Of a stretch of 64,000 bases of DNA, positions 34,154 to 43,501 are shown in pieces; the stretch's first letter is position 1, and every line of letters starts with the position of its first letter. The stretch lies in NCBI GenBank assembly GCA_040403095.1, contig JBBALI010000006.1, forward strand, positions 1 to 64,000, read 5' to 3'. A program made the position numbers and the translations under genes. The notes beneath the pieces were generated by a model that worked only from the letters and a program-made list of their open reading frames with translations, was not told the origin of the DNA and searched no databases. Source of the DNA: JAQVCM01 sp040403095. GTDB taxonomy: Bacteria; Bacteroidota; Bacteroidia; Flavobacteriales_D; Crocinitomicaceae.

Positions 34154-35347
34154 ATGAGCAACGAAGAATTGTTTTTAAATAAGCTGGGGCAAACGAATCA
34201 ATTTCCATATTTAATTGAAGTTGAACGCGCTGAGGGAATTTACATTTACGACAAAAATGGCAAAGCCTACATGGATATGATTGCTGGTGTTGCAGTAAAC
34301 AATATCGGAAATCGCCATCCAAAGGTTGTTGAAGCAATTAAAAATCAAGTGGATAAATATTTACACGTCATGGTTTATGGCGAATTTATCCAAGATTCAA
34401 ATATTGCCTTTGCTCAAAACTTAACTTCCCTTCTCCCCGATTCTTTGAATTGTGTTTATCCTGTAAATTCTGGAACTGAAGCCAATGAAGCCGCTTTGAA
34501 ATTGGCAAAACGCGTCACTGGAAGAACTGAAATCGTTTCATTCAGAGGATCCTATCACGGTAGCACACATGGTTCACTTAGTGTTTCAGGAAATGAAACT
34601 AAAAAAATTGCATATCGTCCATTATTGCCTGATGTCAGGTTTATCAAGCACAATGAATTTACTGATTTGGAACAAATTACTGCAAAAACTGCTGGAGTAA
34701 TTTTAGAAACAGTGCAAGGCGATGCAGGCGTTCGTGTTTCAAATCCTGAATATTTAAAAGCATTGCGGGCAAAATGCAATGAAGTTGGCGCACTTTTGAT
34801 TTTCGATGAAATTCAATGCGGAATGGGACGCGCTGGTAAAATGTTTGCATTTGAGCACAGCGGAGTGATTCCAGATATTCTAACGCTTGGAAAAGCACTA
34901 GGCGGTGGATTGCCAATCGGTGCACTTGTTTCGTCGAAAGAAAATCTATTCGAATTTACTTATAATCCAATGTTGGGACACATCACCACTTTTGGTGGAC
35001 ATCCAGTCATTACGGCAGCAGCAAATGCATTTTTGGACGTGATGCAAACTGAAATTGATTTTGAAGAAGTCGAAAGAAAAGGTCAACTGTTGGTCGATAT
35101 GCTGAAAGTGGATCCTGAAATCATTGAAATTCGACGAATTGGAATGATGTTCGCTTTTGATATGAAATCCTTTGAGCGCGTGGAAAAAGTTGTTAAAAGA
35201 TGTTTAGAATTGGGATTAATCAGTTTTTGGTTTTTATCACATCCCTATAGTTTCAGACTTTCTCCACCTTTGAATATTACAGAAGACGAAATGCGCAAAG
35301 CGGGTGATATTATTTTAAAGGCAATTGAAGAAACAAGAGAAAATTAA
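34154..35347 (+). CDS. class III PLP aminotransferase (acetylornithine/aspartate aminotransferase family)
   Basis: 397 residues of the class III aminotransferases. Visible are the substrate and PLP regions YPVNSGTEANEAALKLAKRV, FRGSYHGSTHGSLSV, the Asp motif IFDEIQCGMGRAGKMFAFE, and the Schiff-base Lys in LTLGKALGGGLPIGAL. Closest known relatives by pattern are ArgD and ornithine/acetylornithine aminotransferases, but Bacteroidota have a broad paralogue group and the donor and acceptor cannot be fixed. No other arginine gene is adjacent. It starts 16 bp beyond the previous terminator and probably has its own promoter (TAATCTTG near 34141). Confidence 0.85.
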   Translation: MSNEELFLNKLGQTNQFPYLIEVERAEGIYIYDKNGKAYMDMIAGVAVNNIGNRHPKVVEAIKNQVDKYLHVMVYGEFIQDSNIAFAQNLTSLLPDSLNCVYPVNSGTEANEAALKLAKRVTGRTEIVSFRGSYHGSTHGSLSVSGNETKKIAYRPLLPDVRFIKHNEFTDLEQITAKTAGVILETVQGDAGVRVSNPEYLKALRAKCNEVGALLIFDEIQCGMGRAGKMFAFEHSGVIPDILTLGKALGGGLPIGALVSSKENLFEFTYNPMLGHITTFGGHPVITAAANAFLDVMQTEIDFEEVERKGQLLVDMLKVDPEIIEIRRIGMMFAFDMKSFERVEKVVKRCLELGLISFWFLSHPYSFRLSPPLNITEDEMRKAGDIILKAIEETREN

Positions 35348-35405
35348 TTTGTTTCTGAATTACCAATTATTTCTTACATTTACTCAAATCTAAAATATAT
35401 TGTTT

Positions 35406-36341
35406 ATGCCATTTCCCATTTATTTACCATTTCTAATTGTTGCACTTTTGTTGATTGTACTTTCAGTCGTTACTGTGCAACAAGGAACCGTAGCTGTAAT
35501 TACCGTTTTCGGAAAATACAAAAGAATTTTAACGCCAGGTTTGAGTGTGAGAATTCCATTAATTGAAAAAGTTTACAAGAAAATTTCCATTCAAAACCGA
35601 AGTGTTGAACTTGGATTTCAGGCGGTTACTATTGATCAAGCCAATGTGAATTTCACTGCTATGTTACTTTATGCAGTGGTAAACCAAAATGAAGAATCGA
35701 TTAAAAATGTCGCTTTTAAGTTTGTGGATGACAGAAACTTAATGTCAGCTTTGGTGCGTTCAATTGAAGGATCTGTAAGGGCATTCGTAGCGACTAAAAA
35801 ACAATCTGAAGTATTGTCTTTGCGCCGTGACATTGTAGAAGCTGTCAAGGAACAATTGGACATGATGTTGGAAGAATGGGGTTATCATTTGATTGACTTA
35901 CAGCTGAATGACATCACCTTTGACGAAGAAGTCATGCGTTCGATGGCGAAAGTAGTTGCGAGTAACAACTTGAAAGCAGCCGCAGAAAATGAAGGTCAAG
36001 CTTTATTAATCACCAGAACAAAAGCGGCTGAAGCGGAAGGAAACTTCATCAAAATATCTGCAACAGCTGAAAAAGAAGCTGCGCAAATGCGCGGTCAAGG
36101 AATCGCCTTATTTAGAGAAGAAGTCGCACGAGGAATGGCCGAAGCTGCCAAACAAATGCAAGAATCCAATTTAGATACGTCTTTGATTTTATTCAGTATG
36201 TGGACGGAAGCGATTAAAAACTTCGCTGAACAAGGAAAAGGAAATGTGATTTTCTTAGACGGAAGCATCGAAGGAATGGACAAAACGATGCAACAAATGA
36301 TGTCGATGACACAATTGGAGAATATTAAGAATAAAAAATAA
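35406..36341 (+). CDS. SPFH/Band 7 membrane protein
   Basis: About 311 residues. One N-terminal membrane segment (PIYLPFLIVALLLIVLSVVT) leads into the SPFH domain (GTVAVITVFGKYKRILTPGL; IPLIEKVYKKISIQNRS), then a long coiled coil of Ala/Glu/Lys-rich helices (AAENEGQALLITRTKAAEAE). It belongs to the stomatin/prohibitin/HflK-like group, which form ring oligomers in membranes and organise lipid or protease partners. No NfeD gene is adjacent. The frame also reads from a TTG at 35400, but ATG 35406 is a natural start. It is convergent with the ferritin-like/VIT gene. Confidence 0.88.
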   Translation: MPFPIYLPFLIVALLLIVLSVVTVQQGTVAVITVFGKYKRILTPGLSVRIPLIEKVYKKISIQNRSVELGFQAVTIDQANVNFTAMLLYAVVNQNEESIKNVAFKFVDDRNLMSALVRSIEGSVRAFVATKKQSEVLSLRRDIVEAVKEQLDMMLEEWGYHLIDLQLNDITFDEEVMRSMAKVVASNNLKAAAENEGQALLITRTKAAEAEGNFIKISATAEKEAAQMRGQGIALFREEVARGMAEAAKQMQESNLDTSLILFSMWTEAIKNFAEQGKGNVIFLDGSIEGMDKTMQQMMSMTQLENIKNKK

Positions 36342-36372
36342 TGATTTGTGTGGGATAGGAATTTAATCGTTT

Positions 36373-37470
36373 CTATCCTGCCAATTCTACCCCAATCAAT
36401 TTACCGATTCCAAATGTAACCGCTGCAGCAGCTAAACCAAAAAACACCTGACGAAATCCTGAATACCAAACATTTTTCCCGGTGAAAATTGTGATTGCTG
36501 CACCAATCATGAATAGACCAATCGCACTGAAAATGATGCTTAAAACGATTGCTTGCATTCCGTTTGTGAACATGAAAGGTAAAACTGGAATTACAGCGCC
36601 AATTCCGAATAAAACAAAAGATGAAAGTGCCGCTTCAATTGCAGAACCTTTTAATTCTTCGGTATTAATTCCCAATTCTTCTTTGACCAAAACGTCATGT
36701 GCTTTGAATTTATCTTTCATCAATTCTTCGACTATCGCTTCCGCTTGTTCATCGGGAATACCCTTTGCCAAATAAATTAACTTTAATTCTTTTCTTTCGC
36801 CTTCAGGATTGGTTTCCAATTCATCCATTTCCAAAGCCATTTGATTTTCGTATAATTCTTGCGAACTTTTCACCGAAATCCATTCGCCTAAAGCCATCGA
36901 CAAAGCGCCCGCTAATAAACCAGCCAATCCTGCTACCAAAACGCCAGCTTGACCCTGAGTCGCACCGGCAATTCCCATTACCAAACTGAAATTCGATACA
37001 AGTCCATCATTTCCTCCCAAAACAGCAGCGCGGATCGCATTTCCACCAACAGATCTGTGACGTTTCTCAAATCTTGCCAATTGTGGTCCAGAAACCCTAG
37101 TTTCATTTTCCAAAATGGATTTCAAAATTTTTACGTGCGAATCTTCGTTGCCAGAAATCGGAATTTTGGCTTTGTTTTTATGCTGAATGACTGCGTTGGC
37201 CAATTGTTTTTCAGTATCCATCAAAGAACCAAGGACATAATCGTAACCAAAAGTCTTTCCTATTCTATTCAACACTTTTGCGCGCCAAGAAGGACTTGAA
37301 ATATCTTCAAAAGAAAGGTTCATTTTAGCAGCAAAAGCAACCGCGTGACTTTTCTCTATCTCGCTCATCTGCCTAAAAACACCTGATAAAACTTCATCAG
37401 ATTCATTTTCAGCCAATTTTAAATACAAATAAGAAGCATCAACTTCAGTTTGTATGCTGCTATTTTTCAT
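36373..37470 (-). CDS. ferritin-like domain fused to VIT1/CCC1 metal transporter
   Basis: 365 residues in two parts. Residues 1-140 form a rubrerythrin-type four-helix domain with Glu9 and the ExxH motif in SEIEKSHAVAF (Glu39, His42), and a second Glu/His set near SHVKILKSILENE. Residues 145-365 are a VIT1/CCC1 transporter with five membrane segments and the signature ALGEWISVKSSQELYE. The fusion is known (MbfA-like) and moves ferrous iron or manganese out of the cytoplasm, with the ferritin-like domain sensing or oxidising metal or peroxide. The two-heme lipoprotein gene is 11 bp upstream, so the pair is probably co-transcribed. Confidence 0.9.
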   Translation of the reverse strand: MKNSSIQTEVDASYLYLKLAENESDEVLSGVFRQMSEIEKSHAVAFAAKMNLSFEDISSPSWRAKVLNRIGKTFGYDYVLGSLMDTEKQLANAVIQHKNKAKIPISGNEDSHVKILKSILENETRVSGPQLARFEKRHRSVGGNAIRAAVLGGNDGLVSNFSLVMGIAGATQGQAGVLVAGLAGLLAGALSMALGEWISVKSSQELYENQMALEMDELETNPEGERKELKLIYLAKGIPDEQAEAIVEELMKDKFKAHDVLVKEELGINTEELKGSAIEAALSSFVLFGIGAVIPVLPFMFTNGMQAIVLSIIFSAIGLFMIGAAITIFTGKNVWYSGFRQVFFGLAAAAVTFGIGKLIGVELAG

Positions 37471-37481
37471 CGAAATGGTAA

Positions 37482-37946
37482 TTAATTACTGAAAATTTTC
37501 CCTGTGCTCACTCCATGACAAGAATTGCAAGCACCAGTATTTAATGAACTTGACATGTAACTTGTAGTACCACTAGTTCCTTCAATGGCAGGATATAAAC
37601 CACTGTAATCAATTGCCTCAGTTGTATAAAAATTTCCCTTGCTATCGATTGAAATAGTATATTTCAAAGTTCCAGTTCCATCAGGACCCGTGTATAACTT
37701 AATTGTACCTCCAGTTAAATTACTCGTCAAAGCGCTGTTTGAAGCACTTCCAGCCACATTGAAACAACCTTCTCCTTCTCCTCCACTTTTGTGACAGTTC
37801 AAACAGTTTTGTCCAAAATTATGGCTTTTGCTACCACCTGAGAAACTGACATTTGTTTCACCACATTTATTTTTCTTACAACTTGGAAAAGTGAAAACTA
37901 AAATTGTTGCTAAGAACACGATGGTTAATGAAGAATAAAATTTCAT
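37482..37946 (-). CDS. lipoprotein with two CxxCH heme-binding motifs
   Basis: 154 residues. A signal peptide with lipobox FPSC (Cys23) is followed by KKNKCGETN. There are two CxxCH motifs, CLNCHKSGG (about residue 50) and CNSCHGVSTGK near the C-terminus, spaced about 90 residues apart by a Gly/Ser/Thr-rich region. CxxCH is the covalent heme-c attachment site, so a small di-heme cytochrome anchored in the envelope is the simplest reading. The linker does not look like a full class I cytochrome, and there is no clear distal Met, so other uses cannot be ruled out. It precedes the ferritin-like/VIT gene by 11 bp. Confidence 0.75.
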   Translation of the reverse strand: MKFYSSLTIVFLATILVFTFPSCKKNKCGETNVSFSGGSKSHNFGQNCLNCHKSGGEGEGCFNVAGSASNSALTSNLTGGTIKLYTGPDGTGTLKYTISIDSKGNFYTTEAIDYSGLYPAIEGTSGTTSYMSSSLNTGACNSCHGVSTGKIFSN

Positions 37947-38060
37947 TTTTTATTGAATTAATTGAATACGCTGTTTTGAACTATAACCTTAAAGTTAGGG
38001 CTTTATTATTGCTTCAACGGAATTCTTGCTTAATAAATAATAGGTCTAAATAAAAAGAGA

Positions 38061-38068
38061 TAAATTTG
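38061..38068 (+). promoter_or_regulatory. candidate -7 box (TAAATTTG) for elbB
   Basis: TAAATTTG matches TAnnTTTG and ends 19 bp before the ATG at 38088. Confidence 0.5.
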
Positions 38069-38087
38069 AGCAATCAAAAAAATCACC

Positions 38088-38768
38088 ATGAAAAAAATAG
38101 GTATTTTACTTTCGGGCTGCGGCGTTTATGATGGCTCTGAAATTCAAGAAACAGTTTTAGCGATGTTAGCAATTCAAGAAGCTGGCGCTGAATATTTTTG
38201 CATTTCAATTGATAAAAATCAACACCATGTCATCAATCATTTAGATGGTACAGAAATGGCTGAAAGACGAAATATGATGATTGAATCAGCAAGAATTGCC
38301 CGTGGAAATGTCAAAAATATCAACGAAGTAGAAATCCGTGATTTTGATGCTTTGGTAATTCCTGGGGGATTTGGAAATGCGAAAAATCTCAGTTCTTGGG
38401 CTTTCGACGGACCAACCGGAACGATTTTACCCGAAGTGAAATTATTGATTGTAAATTGCATCAATACCGGACGACCAATCGCAGCGCTTTGCGTGAGTCC
38501 AATCTTGATAGCAAAAGCATTGGAAGGTGCGGATTTACAGGTTGAACTAACCCTTGGAAATAGCACTGATTCTTCACCTTATAATATTCATGATTTTCAT
38601 GCAGGTTTACAAGCGGCGGGAGCCATTACATTTGAAAAAAATATCCATGGAATTCAAATCGATGAAAAACTAAAAATTGTGAGCGCACCATGTTATATGA
38701 TGGAAGCTAATATTTTGGAAATCAGAAATAATATAAAGCAAGCAATTGATGCATTGATCCTGTTGTAA
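38088..38768 (+). CDS. elbB: ElbB-type DJ-1/PfpI superfamily protein
   Basis: 226 residues, full length for ElbB/GATase1-like glyoxalases. The family start IGILLSGCGVYDGSEIQETV is intact. The nucleophile-elbow Cys lies in PIAALCVSPILIAKAL, and the VIPGGFGNAKNLSSWA motif is present. The E. coli homologue has weak glyoxalase activity and is linked by name to isoprenoid synthesis, but the true role is unsettled. No isoprenoid gene is adjacent. Likely cytoplasmic and monocistronic. Confidence 0.9.
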   Translation: MKKIGILLSGCGVYDGSEIQETVLAMLAIQEAGAEYFCISIDKNQHHVINHLDGTEMAERRNMMIESARIARGNVKNINEVEIRDFDALVIPGGFGNAKNLSSWAFDGPTGTILPEVKLLIVNCINTGRPIAALCVSPILIAKALEGADLQVELTLGNSTDSSPYNIHDFHAGLQAAGAITFEKNIHGIQIDEKLKIVSAPCYMMEANILEIRNNIKQAIDALILL

Positions 38769-38857
38769 AATACGTTATTCGAACATGATATTGGTCATTT
38801 TTTGATAAACTCTTTGAAAATAGTTAGACCAAATCGCATTTTAAAAGAATATAGATG

Positions 38858-38865
38858 TAATTTTG
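38858..38865 (+). promoter_or_regulatory. candidate -7 box (TAATTTTG) for pckA
   Basis: TAATTTTG followed by CACG, 39 bp before the pckA ATG. It is the same octamer as at smpB and the transketolase gene. Confidence 0.55.
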
Positions 38866-38904
38866 CACGACGAAATCAAAGCGAAAGCTTAAAATTTAAA
38901 AAGT

Positions 38905-40515
38905 ATGAACGAATTTGGTAAAAGAGGAAACAATACCGATTTGAACGCTTCTATAGGTTTAAATAACCTTGGGGATATTTTTTGGAATCTTACACCAGCT
39001 GAATTGGTGGAGGATACAATTCTCAATGGTCAAGGTATGTTAACAGACACAGGAGCAATTGCTATCGAAACTGGTGAATTCACGGGAAGATCGCCAAAAG
39101 ATAGATTTGTGGTTTGTGATGCTAAAACAGAAAACGCTGTTTGGTGGGGCGATGTAAACATTAAATTTTCAGAAGCTCAATTTGATGCATTGTACAACCG
39201 TGTAAAAGCATATTTGAACGGAAAAGACTTATATGTGCGTGATGCGTATGCATGTGCTGACCAAGCGCACAGAATGAATATCAGAGTAGTAAACGAATTC
39301 CCTTGGGCTAATATGTTTGCTTACAACATGTTTTTGCGTCCAACAGATGCAGAAATAGAAACTTTTGATCCAGAATGGCACATTGTATGCGCGCCAGGAT
39401 TTATGGCTGATCCGGCAATCGACGGAACGCGTCAACACAATTTCGCGATTTTGAACTTCACGAAAAAAATGATCTTAATTGGTGGTACTGGTTATACAGG
39501 TGAAATCAAAAAAGGAATTTTCTCAGTGTTGAACTTTGTGTTGCCTCACGAAAAAAATGTATTGTCAATGCACTGTTCTGCAAACATTGGTGAAGGTGGT
39601 GATACTGCTATTTTCTTCGGTCTTTCTGGAACTGGAAAAACAACCCTTTCGTCTGATCCAGATCGTCACTTGATTGGTGATGATGAGCACGGTTGGTCTG
39701 ATAACACCGTTTTCAACTTTGAAGGTGGATGTTATGCGAAAACAATCGATCTTTCTGCTGAAAAAGAGCCACAAATTTACAATGCAATCAAATTTGGAGC
39801 GATTTTAGAAAACATTGGTTTCATTGAAGATTCTTCAACACCTGATTATACCAATAATTCGATTACAGAAAACACGCGTGTTTCTTACCCAATCGATTAC
39901 ATCGACAATATCGCAGTTCCATCTATTGGTTCTGCTCCAAAAAATATTTTCTTCTTAACAGCAGATGCTTTTGGTGTATTGCCTCCAATCTCAAGATTGA
40001 CAAAAGAGCAAGCGATGTATCACTTCATGTCTGGTTATACTGCAAAAGTGGCTGGAACTGAAATGGGAATTACAGAGCCAACAACGACTTTCTCTGCTTG
40101 TTTTGGAAAAGCATTTTTACCATTACATCCAGCGAAATATGCTAAATTGTTAGGTGAAAAATTAGAAGGAACTGACATCAAAGTTTGGTTGATCAACACA
40201 GGTTGGTCTGGTGGTTCTTACGGTGTTGGAAGCAGAATGAAATTGTCTTACACTAGAGCAATGATTACTGCAGCATTGAATGGAAAATTAGACGACGTAG
40301 CTTTTGATACACTTCCAGTTTTTGATTTGGCGATTCCTACATCATGTGAAGGCGTTCCAAGTGAAATCTTGAATCCAAGAGGAACTTGGGCTGATAAAGC
40401 TGCTTACGATGAAACAGCAATCAATTTAGCTGGACAATTCGTTAAAAACTTCGATCAATATGCCGCTGAAACAAGCGCAGATATTTTAGCTGCTGCTCCG
40501 AAAGTGATGGCGTAA
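38905..40515 (+). CDS. pckA: ATP-dependent phosphoenolpyruvate carboxykinase
   Basis: 536 residues. It turns oxaloacetate and ATP into PEP, CO2 and ADP for gluconeogenesis, or runs backwards to fix CO2 in some Bacteroidota. Landmarks are GEFTGRSPKDRFVV (substrate Arg), MHCSANIGEGGDTAIFFGLS, the kinase P-loop GLSGTGKTTLSSD, the metal-binding GDDEHGWSD, and LINTGWSGGSYGVGSRMK. The ATP-type is shown by this P-loop form and length. Codon use is less AT-rich and more regular than in neighbouring hypothetical genes, as expected for a highly expressed gene. It is a single gene closed by a strong terminator. Confidence 0.97.
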   Translation: MNEFGKRGNNTDLNASIGLNNLGDIFWNLTPAELVEDTILNGQGMLTDTGAIAIETGEFTGRSPKDRFVVCDAKTENAVWWGDVNIKFSEAQFDALYNRVKAYLNGKDLYVRDAYACADQAHRMNIRVVNEFPWANMFAYNMFLRPTDAEIETFDPEWHIVCAPGFMADPAIDGTRQHNFAILNFTKKMILIGGTGYTGEIKKGIFSVLNFVLPHEKNVLSMHCSANIGEGGDTAIFFGLSGTGKTTLSSDPDRHLIGDDEHGWSDNTVFNFEGGCYAKTIDLSAEKEPQIYNAIKFGAILENIGFIEDSSTPDYTNNSITENTRVSYPIDYIDNIAVPSIGSAPKNIFFLTADAFGVLPPISRLTKEQAMYHFMSGYTAKVAGTEMGITEPTTTFSACFGKAFLPLHPAKYAKLLGEKLEGTDIKVWLINTGWSGGSYGVGSRMKLSYTRAMITAALNGKLDDVAFDTLPVFDLAIPTSCEGVPSEILNPRGTWADKAAYDETAINLAGQFVKNFDQYAAETSADILAAAPKVMA

Positions 40516-40542
40516 ATAATTGAAATAGTTAGATTTTATATG

Positions 40543-40579
40543 AATCCCGTTGATTTGATGATCAGCGGGATTTTTTTTT
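40543..40579 (+). terminator. Rho-independent terminator of pckA
   Basis: A 12-bp stem (AATCCCG... / ...CGGGATT, one G-U pair) with a 6-nt loop, followed by nine T. Confidence 0.9.
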
Positions 40580-40608
40580 ACATCAGCTCAGAATTAAATT
40601 CAAAACAA

Positions 40609-41196
40609 ATGAAAATTCAATTTTTTACACTCATTTCACTTCTCTTTTTGGCAAGTAGTTGCGGTTGCGAAAATGAAGAAGAGTTGAAATTCAATACAAA
40701 AGTTCTTCATTTTATTGAAATATATAATTCTGGAAAAATCATTTATTTTTCGAATAAGAATGGTTTGATGGACACGATTCAAATTAAAGATAAAAACGAA
40801 TGGACAAACAATTGTATGTACCATGGCATGGCTTTAAAGATTCAACACTTACCCAATAATCGATGGAATAATGGACACGAAATAAATGAACGAGGTATAA
40901 AAACGATTAATCAATCATTGATTGAAATTGGAAAGGAAGTATATGATTCGAAATATTATATTGGAATAAAATATCGAAATTTTTATGGCGAAATAAATGA
41001 TTCTACTGAAATAAGAAAAGATACTTTATTCAATTATTGTAAACAATCAAAATATATGATTATCAATGATAGAAACTCAAACTACAAAGATTATATCAAA
41101 GATTCTCTTCATGTAATGAAAGTATTTTGGACAAATAAATTTGGGCTTTCAGGATATCAGTTGAGAAACGGGGAAATTTATAGAATTAAGAAGTGA
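40609..41196 (+). CDS. hypothetical lipoprotein, paralogue of the one at 26237
   Basis: About 195 residues from ATG 40609, which puts the lipobox signal first (MKIQFFTLISLLFLASSC, Cys18). The frame is open further upstream, but those codons lie in the pckA terminator. It shares FSNKNGLMDTIQIKDKNEW, then NNC, and the C-terminal FWTNKFGLSGYQLRNGEIY with the lipoprotein at 26237-26854. The C-terminal pattern is W-x-N/K-K-F/L-G-L-x-G/A-Y...G-E, ending basic. No function is known to me. It stands alone between pckA and the RelA/SpoT gene. Confidence 0.7.
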   Translation: MKIQFFTLISLLFLASSCGCENEEELKFNTKVLHFIEIYNSGKIIYFSNKNGLMDTIQIKDKNEWTNNCMYHGMALKIQHLPNNRWNNGHEINERGIKTINQSLIEIGKEVYDSKYYIGIKYRNFYGEINDSTEIRKDTLFNYCKQSKYMIINDRNSNYKDYIKDSLHVMKVFWTNKFGLSGYQLRNGEIYRIKK

Positions 41197-41225
41197 AACT
41201 AACTTTTATAATCAATCTAGTTCAA

Positions 41226-43460
41226 TCAATTCAAAATAGGTTGCTCCTCCTCTTCCTCTGAATCCCAGCGCTCAACGCGTTTTACACCTTCGATTAATTC
41301 AAATTTTTGGGTCAATAAATCCAAGTGTTCGCGGTCGTAAACCAACACTTTTATTTTTCCTTCAAACAAGCCGTCGTTGGCTTCAAATGAAATCGATTTC
41401 ATGTTCACATTGTGTTGATTTGAAATGATTTCTGTGATTTTGTTTACAATTCCTACATCATCAATTCCAATCAAGCGCAAAGACGCTAAATGCGAAACTA
41501 AATCTTCTTTTTTCCATTTTGCTTTCACACAACGGTAAGCCATTTTGGACATCAAATGTTCCGCATTCGGGCAATTGTTTCTATGAATTTTGATTCCTTC
41601 GTTGATGGTAATAAATCCAAAAACGGCATCACCAGGAATCGGATTACAGCATTTTGCTAATTTGTATTGGATATTTTTGAAATCTTCACCGATGATTATG
41701 ATGTCTTCTTTTTTATTGATTTTAGGATAAACATCCAATTCGTGTTTGTCTTTGGGCGCAGTTGATTTCTTTTCTAATTGCAAAATTCCATTGACATTTT
41801 CGATTTCACGCAATTTATTCAAATCGATTTTTCCTTTGGCAATCCGGAAATACAATTCAGTGGAAGAAGGCATGCCGAAAAACTTCTCCAATATTTGAAT
41901 ATTTTCCAATTGAAAACGGATATTGAATTGCTTCAATTTTCGTTCTAAAATCTCTTTTCCATCCAATGCAATGGATTTACGCTCATCGTTTAGGGAAGTT
42001 TTGATTTTCTGCTTCGCGCGGGCTGAAGTAACAAAACGCAACCATTCATCAATTGGCTTTTGTTTTGGTGATGTGATGATTTCAACTTGATCACCGTTCA
42101 ACAATTGGTAACTCAACGGAACCAATTTGGTATTCACTTTTGCTCCAATACATTTGTCGCCAATGGCTGTGTGAATATCATAGGCAAAATCTAAAATCGT
42201 TGCACCAGTGGGCAAAACGCGCAATTCACCTTTGGGCGTAAAAACATAAATTTCATCAGAAAATAAGTTCATTTTAAACTCATTTACAAAATCCATCGCA
42301 CTCAATTCTGGATTTTCCATCAACTCACGGATTTCAGCAATCCAGCGGTCGAATTTTGAATCTTCAGATTTATCTTCTTTGTATTTATAATGCGCTGCCA
42401 AGCCTTTTTCAGCTATTTCATCCATTCTTTTGGAACGAATTTGCACTTCCACCCATTTTCCTTGCGGTGACATGACGGTCGTGTGCAATGATTCATAACC
42501 ATTTGCACGAGGCGTTGAAATCCAATCTCTTAATCGCTCCGGACTTGGTTGGTAAAAATCAGTCACAATACTGTAAATTCTCCAACAATCAGGTTTTTCA
42601 AGTTCCACAGGCGTATCGACAATGATGCGAATCGCAAACAAATCATACACTTCTTCAAAAGGAATTTCTTTGGTTTGCATTTTTCTCCAAATCGAAGAAA
42701 CCGATTTTGTTCTGACTTTCACATCAAAAACATAGCCTTCATGCAATAAAGCTTCTCTGATAGGATGTGTAAAACGACGAATAAAACGATTTCGAACGTC
42801 TTGCGTCGATTTCAAGTTGCTTTCAATGGTTTTATAAACATCTGGTTCAGTGTATTTGAAAGCTAAATCATCCAATTCGCTTTTGATCGAATATAAACCC
42901 AATCTGTGTGCCAAAGGAGCATACAAAAATTTAGTTTCAGAAGCAATTTTTAACTGTTTGTCAGGCGCCATGCTTCCCAATGTGCGCATATTGTGCAACC
43001 TGTCGGCTAATTTGATTAATACAACCCTGATATCATCAGAAATTGTCAAAATCATTTTTCTAAAGTTTTCCGCTTGAATGGAAGCGTTTTCATCAAAAAC
43101 TTCAGGAATTTTTGTTAATCCATCTATAATTCGTCTGGCTTTTTCACCAAAAAGATCTTCGACATCTTGCAAAGTAATGTGTGTATCTTCCACAGTATCA
43201 TGCAAAAGTGCGCAAACAACGCTGGTTGCACCCAATCCCATTTCCTCAGCGCAAATTCTAGCCACCGCAATGGGATGATAAATGTAAGGCTCACCAGATT
43301 TTCTTCGCATGTCTTTGTGCGCATCTACTGCCACATCAAAAGCCTTGCGAATCAATTTGGTATTTTCACGCGTTCTATTTTTGGTTGCACGAAGCAAACC
43401 TTTGAAAGCGTTCAATATTTCTTTGCGTTCTTTTTCTAAATCGATTTGCGTAATGTCCAT
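41226..43460 (-). CDS. bifunctional (p)ppGpp synthetase/hydrolase, RelA/SpoT family
   Basis: 744 residues, the single long Rel type usual in Bacteroidota. The HD hydrolase domain is intact (HPIAVARICAEEMG; CALLHDTVEDT). A synthetase domain follows (GYESLHTTVMSPQGKWVEVQ; RSKRMDEIAEKGLAAHYKYK). Then come a TGS domain (VYVFTPKGELRVLPTGATIL), a zinc-finger-like KCCNPIPGDAVFGF region, and a C-terminal ACT domain (GIVNKITEIISNQHNVNMKS). It makes and removes the alarmone (p)ppGpp in response to starvation. Both active sites look complete, so it should be bifunctional. Confidence 0.95.
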   Translation of the reverse strand: MDITQIDLEKERKEILNAFKGLLRATKNRTRENTKLIRKAFDVAVDAHKDMRRKSGEPYIYHPIAVARICAEEMGLGATSVVCALLHDTVEDTHITLQDVEDLFGEKARRIIDGLTKIPEVFDENASIQAENFRKMILTISDDIRVVLIKLADRLHNMRTLGSMAPDKQLKIASETKFLYAPLAHRLGLYSIKSELDDLAFKYTEPDVYKTIESNLKSTQDVRNRFIRRFTHPIREALLHEGYVFDVKVRTKSVSSIWRKMQTKEIPFEEVYDLFAIRIIVDTPVELEKPDCWRIYSIVTDFYQPSPERLRDWISTPRANGYESLHTTVMSPQGKWVEVQIRSKRMDEIAEKGLAAHYKYKEDKSEDSKFDRWIAEIRELMENPELSAMDFVNEFKMNLFSDEIYVFTPKGELRVLPTGATILDFAYDIHTAIGDKCIGAKVNTKLVPLSYQLLNGDQVEIITSPKQKPIDEWLRFVTSARAKQKIKTSLNDERKSIALDGKEILERKLKQFNIRFQLENIQILEKFFGMPSSTELYFRIAKGKIDLNKLREIENVNGILQLEKKSTAPKDKHELDVYPKINKKEDIIIIGEDFKNIQYKLAKCCNPIPGDAVFGFITINEGIKIHRNNCPNAEHLMSKMAYRCVKAKWKKEDLVSHLASLRLIGIDDVGIVNKITEIISNQHNVNMKSISFEANDGLFEGKIKVLVYDREHLDLLTQKFELIEGVKRVERWDSEEEEEQPILN

Positions 43461-43501
43461 GAAAAAATATTGATATATTGAACTCTCTGAAATTTGAATG
43501 A

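Noticed and set aside
36353..36378. Hairpin GGATAGGAA / TTTCTATCC as a terminator for the SPFH gene
   Set aside because: The stem needs a G-U pair, overlaps the stop of the convergent gene, and has no U-tract after it on either strand.
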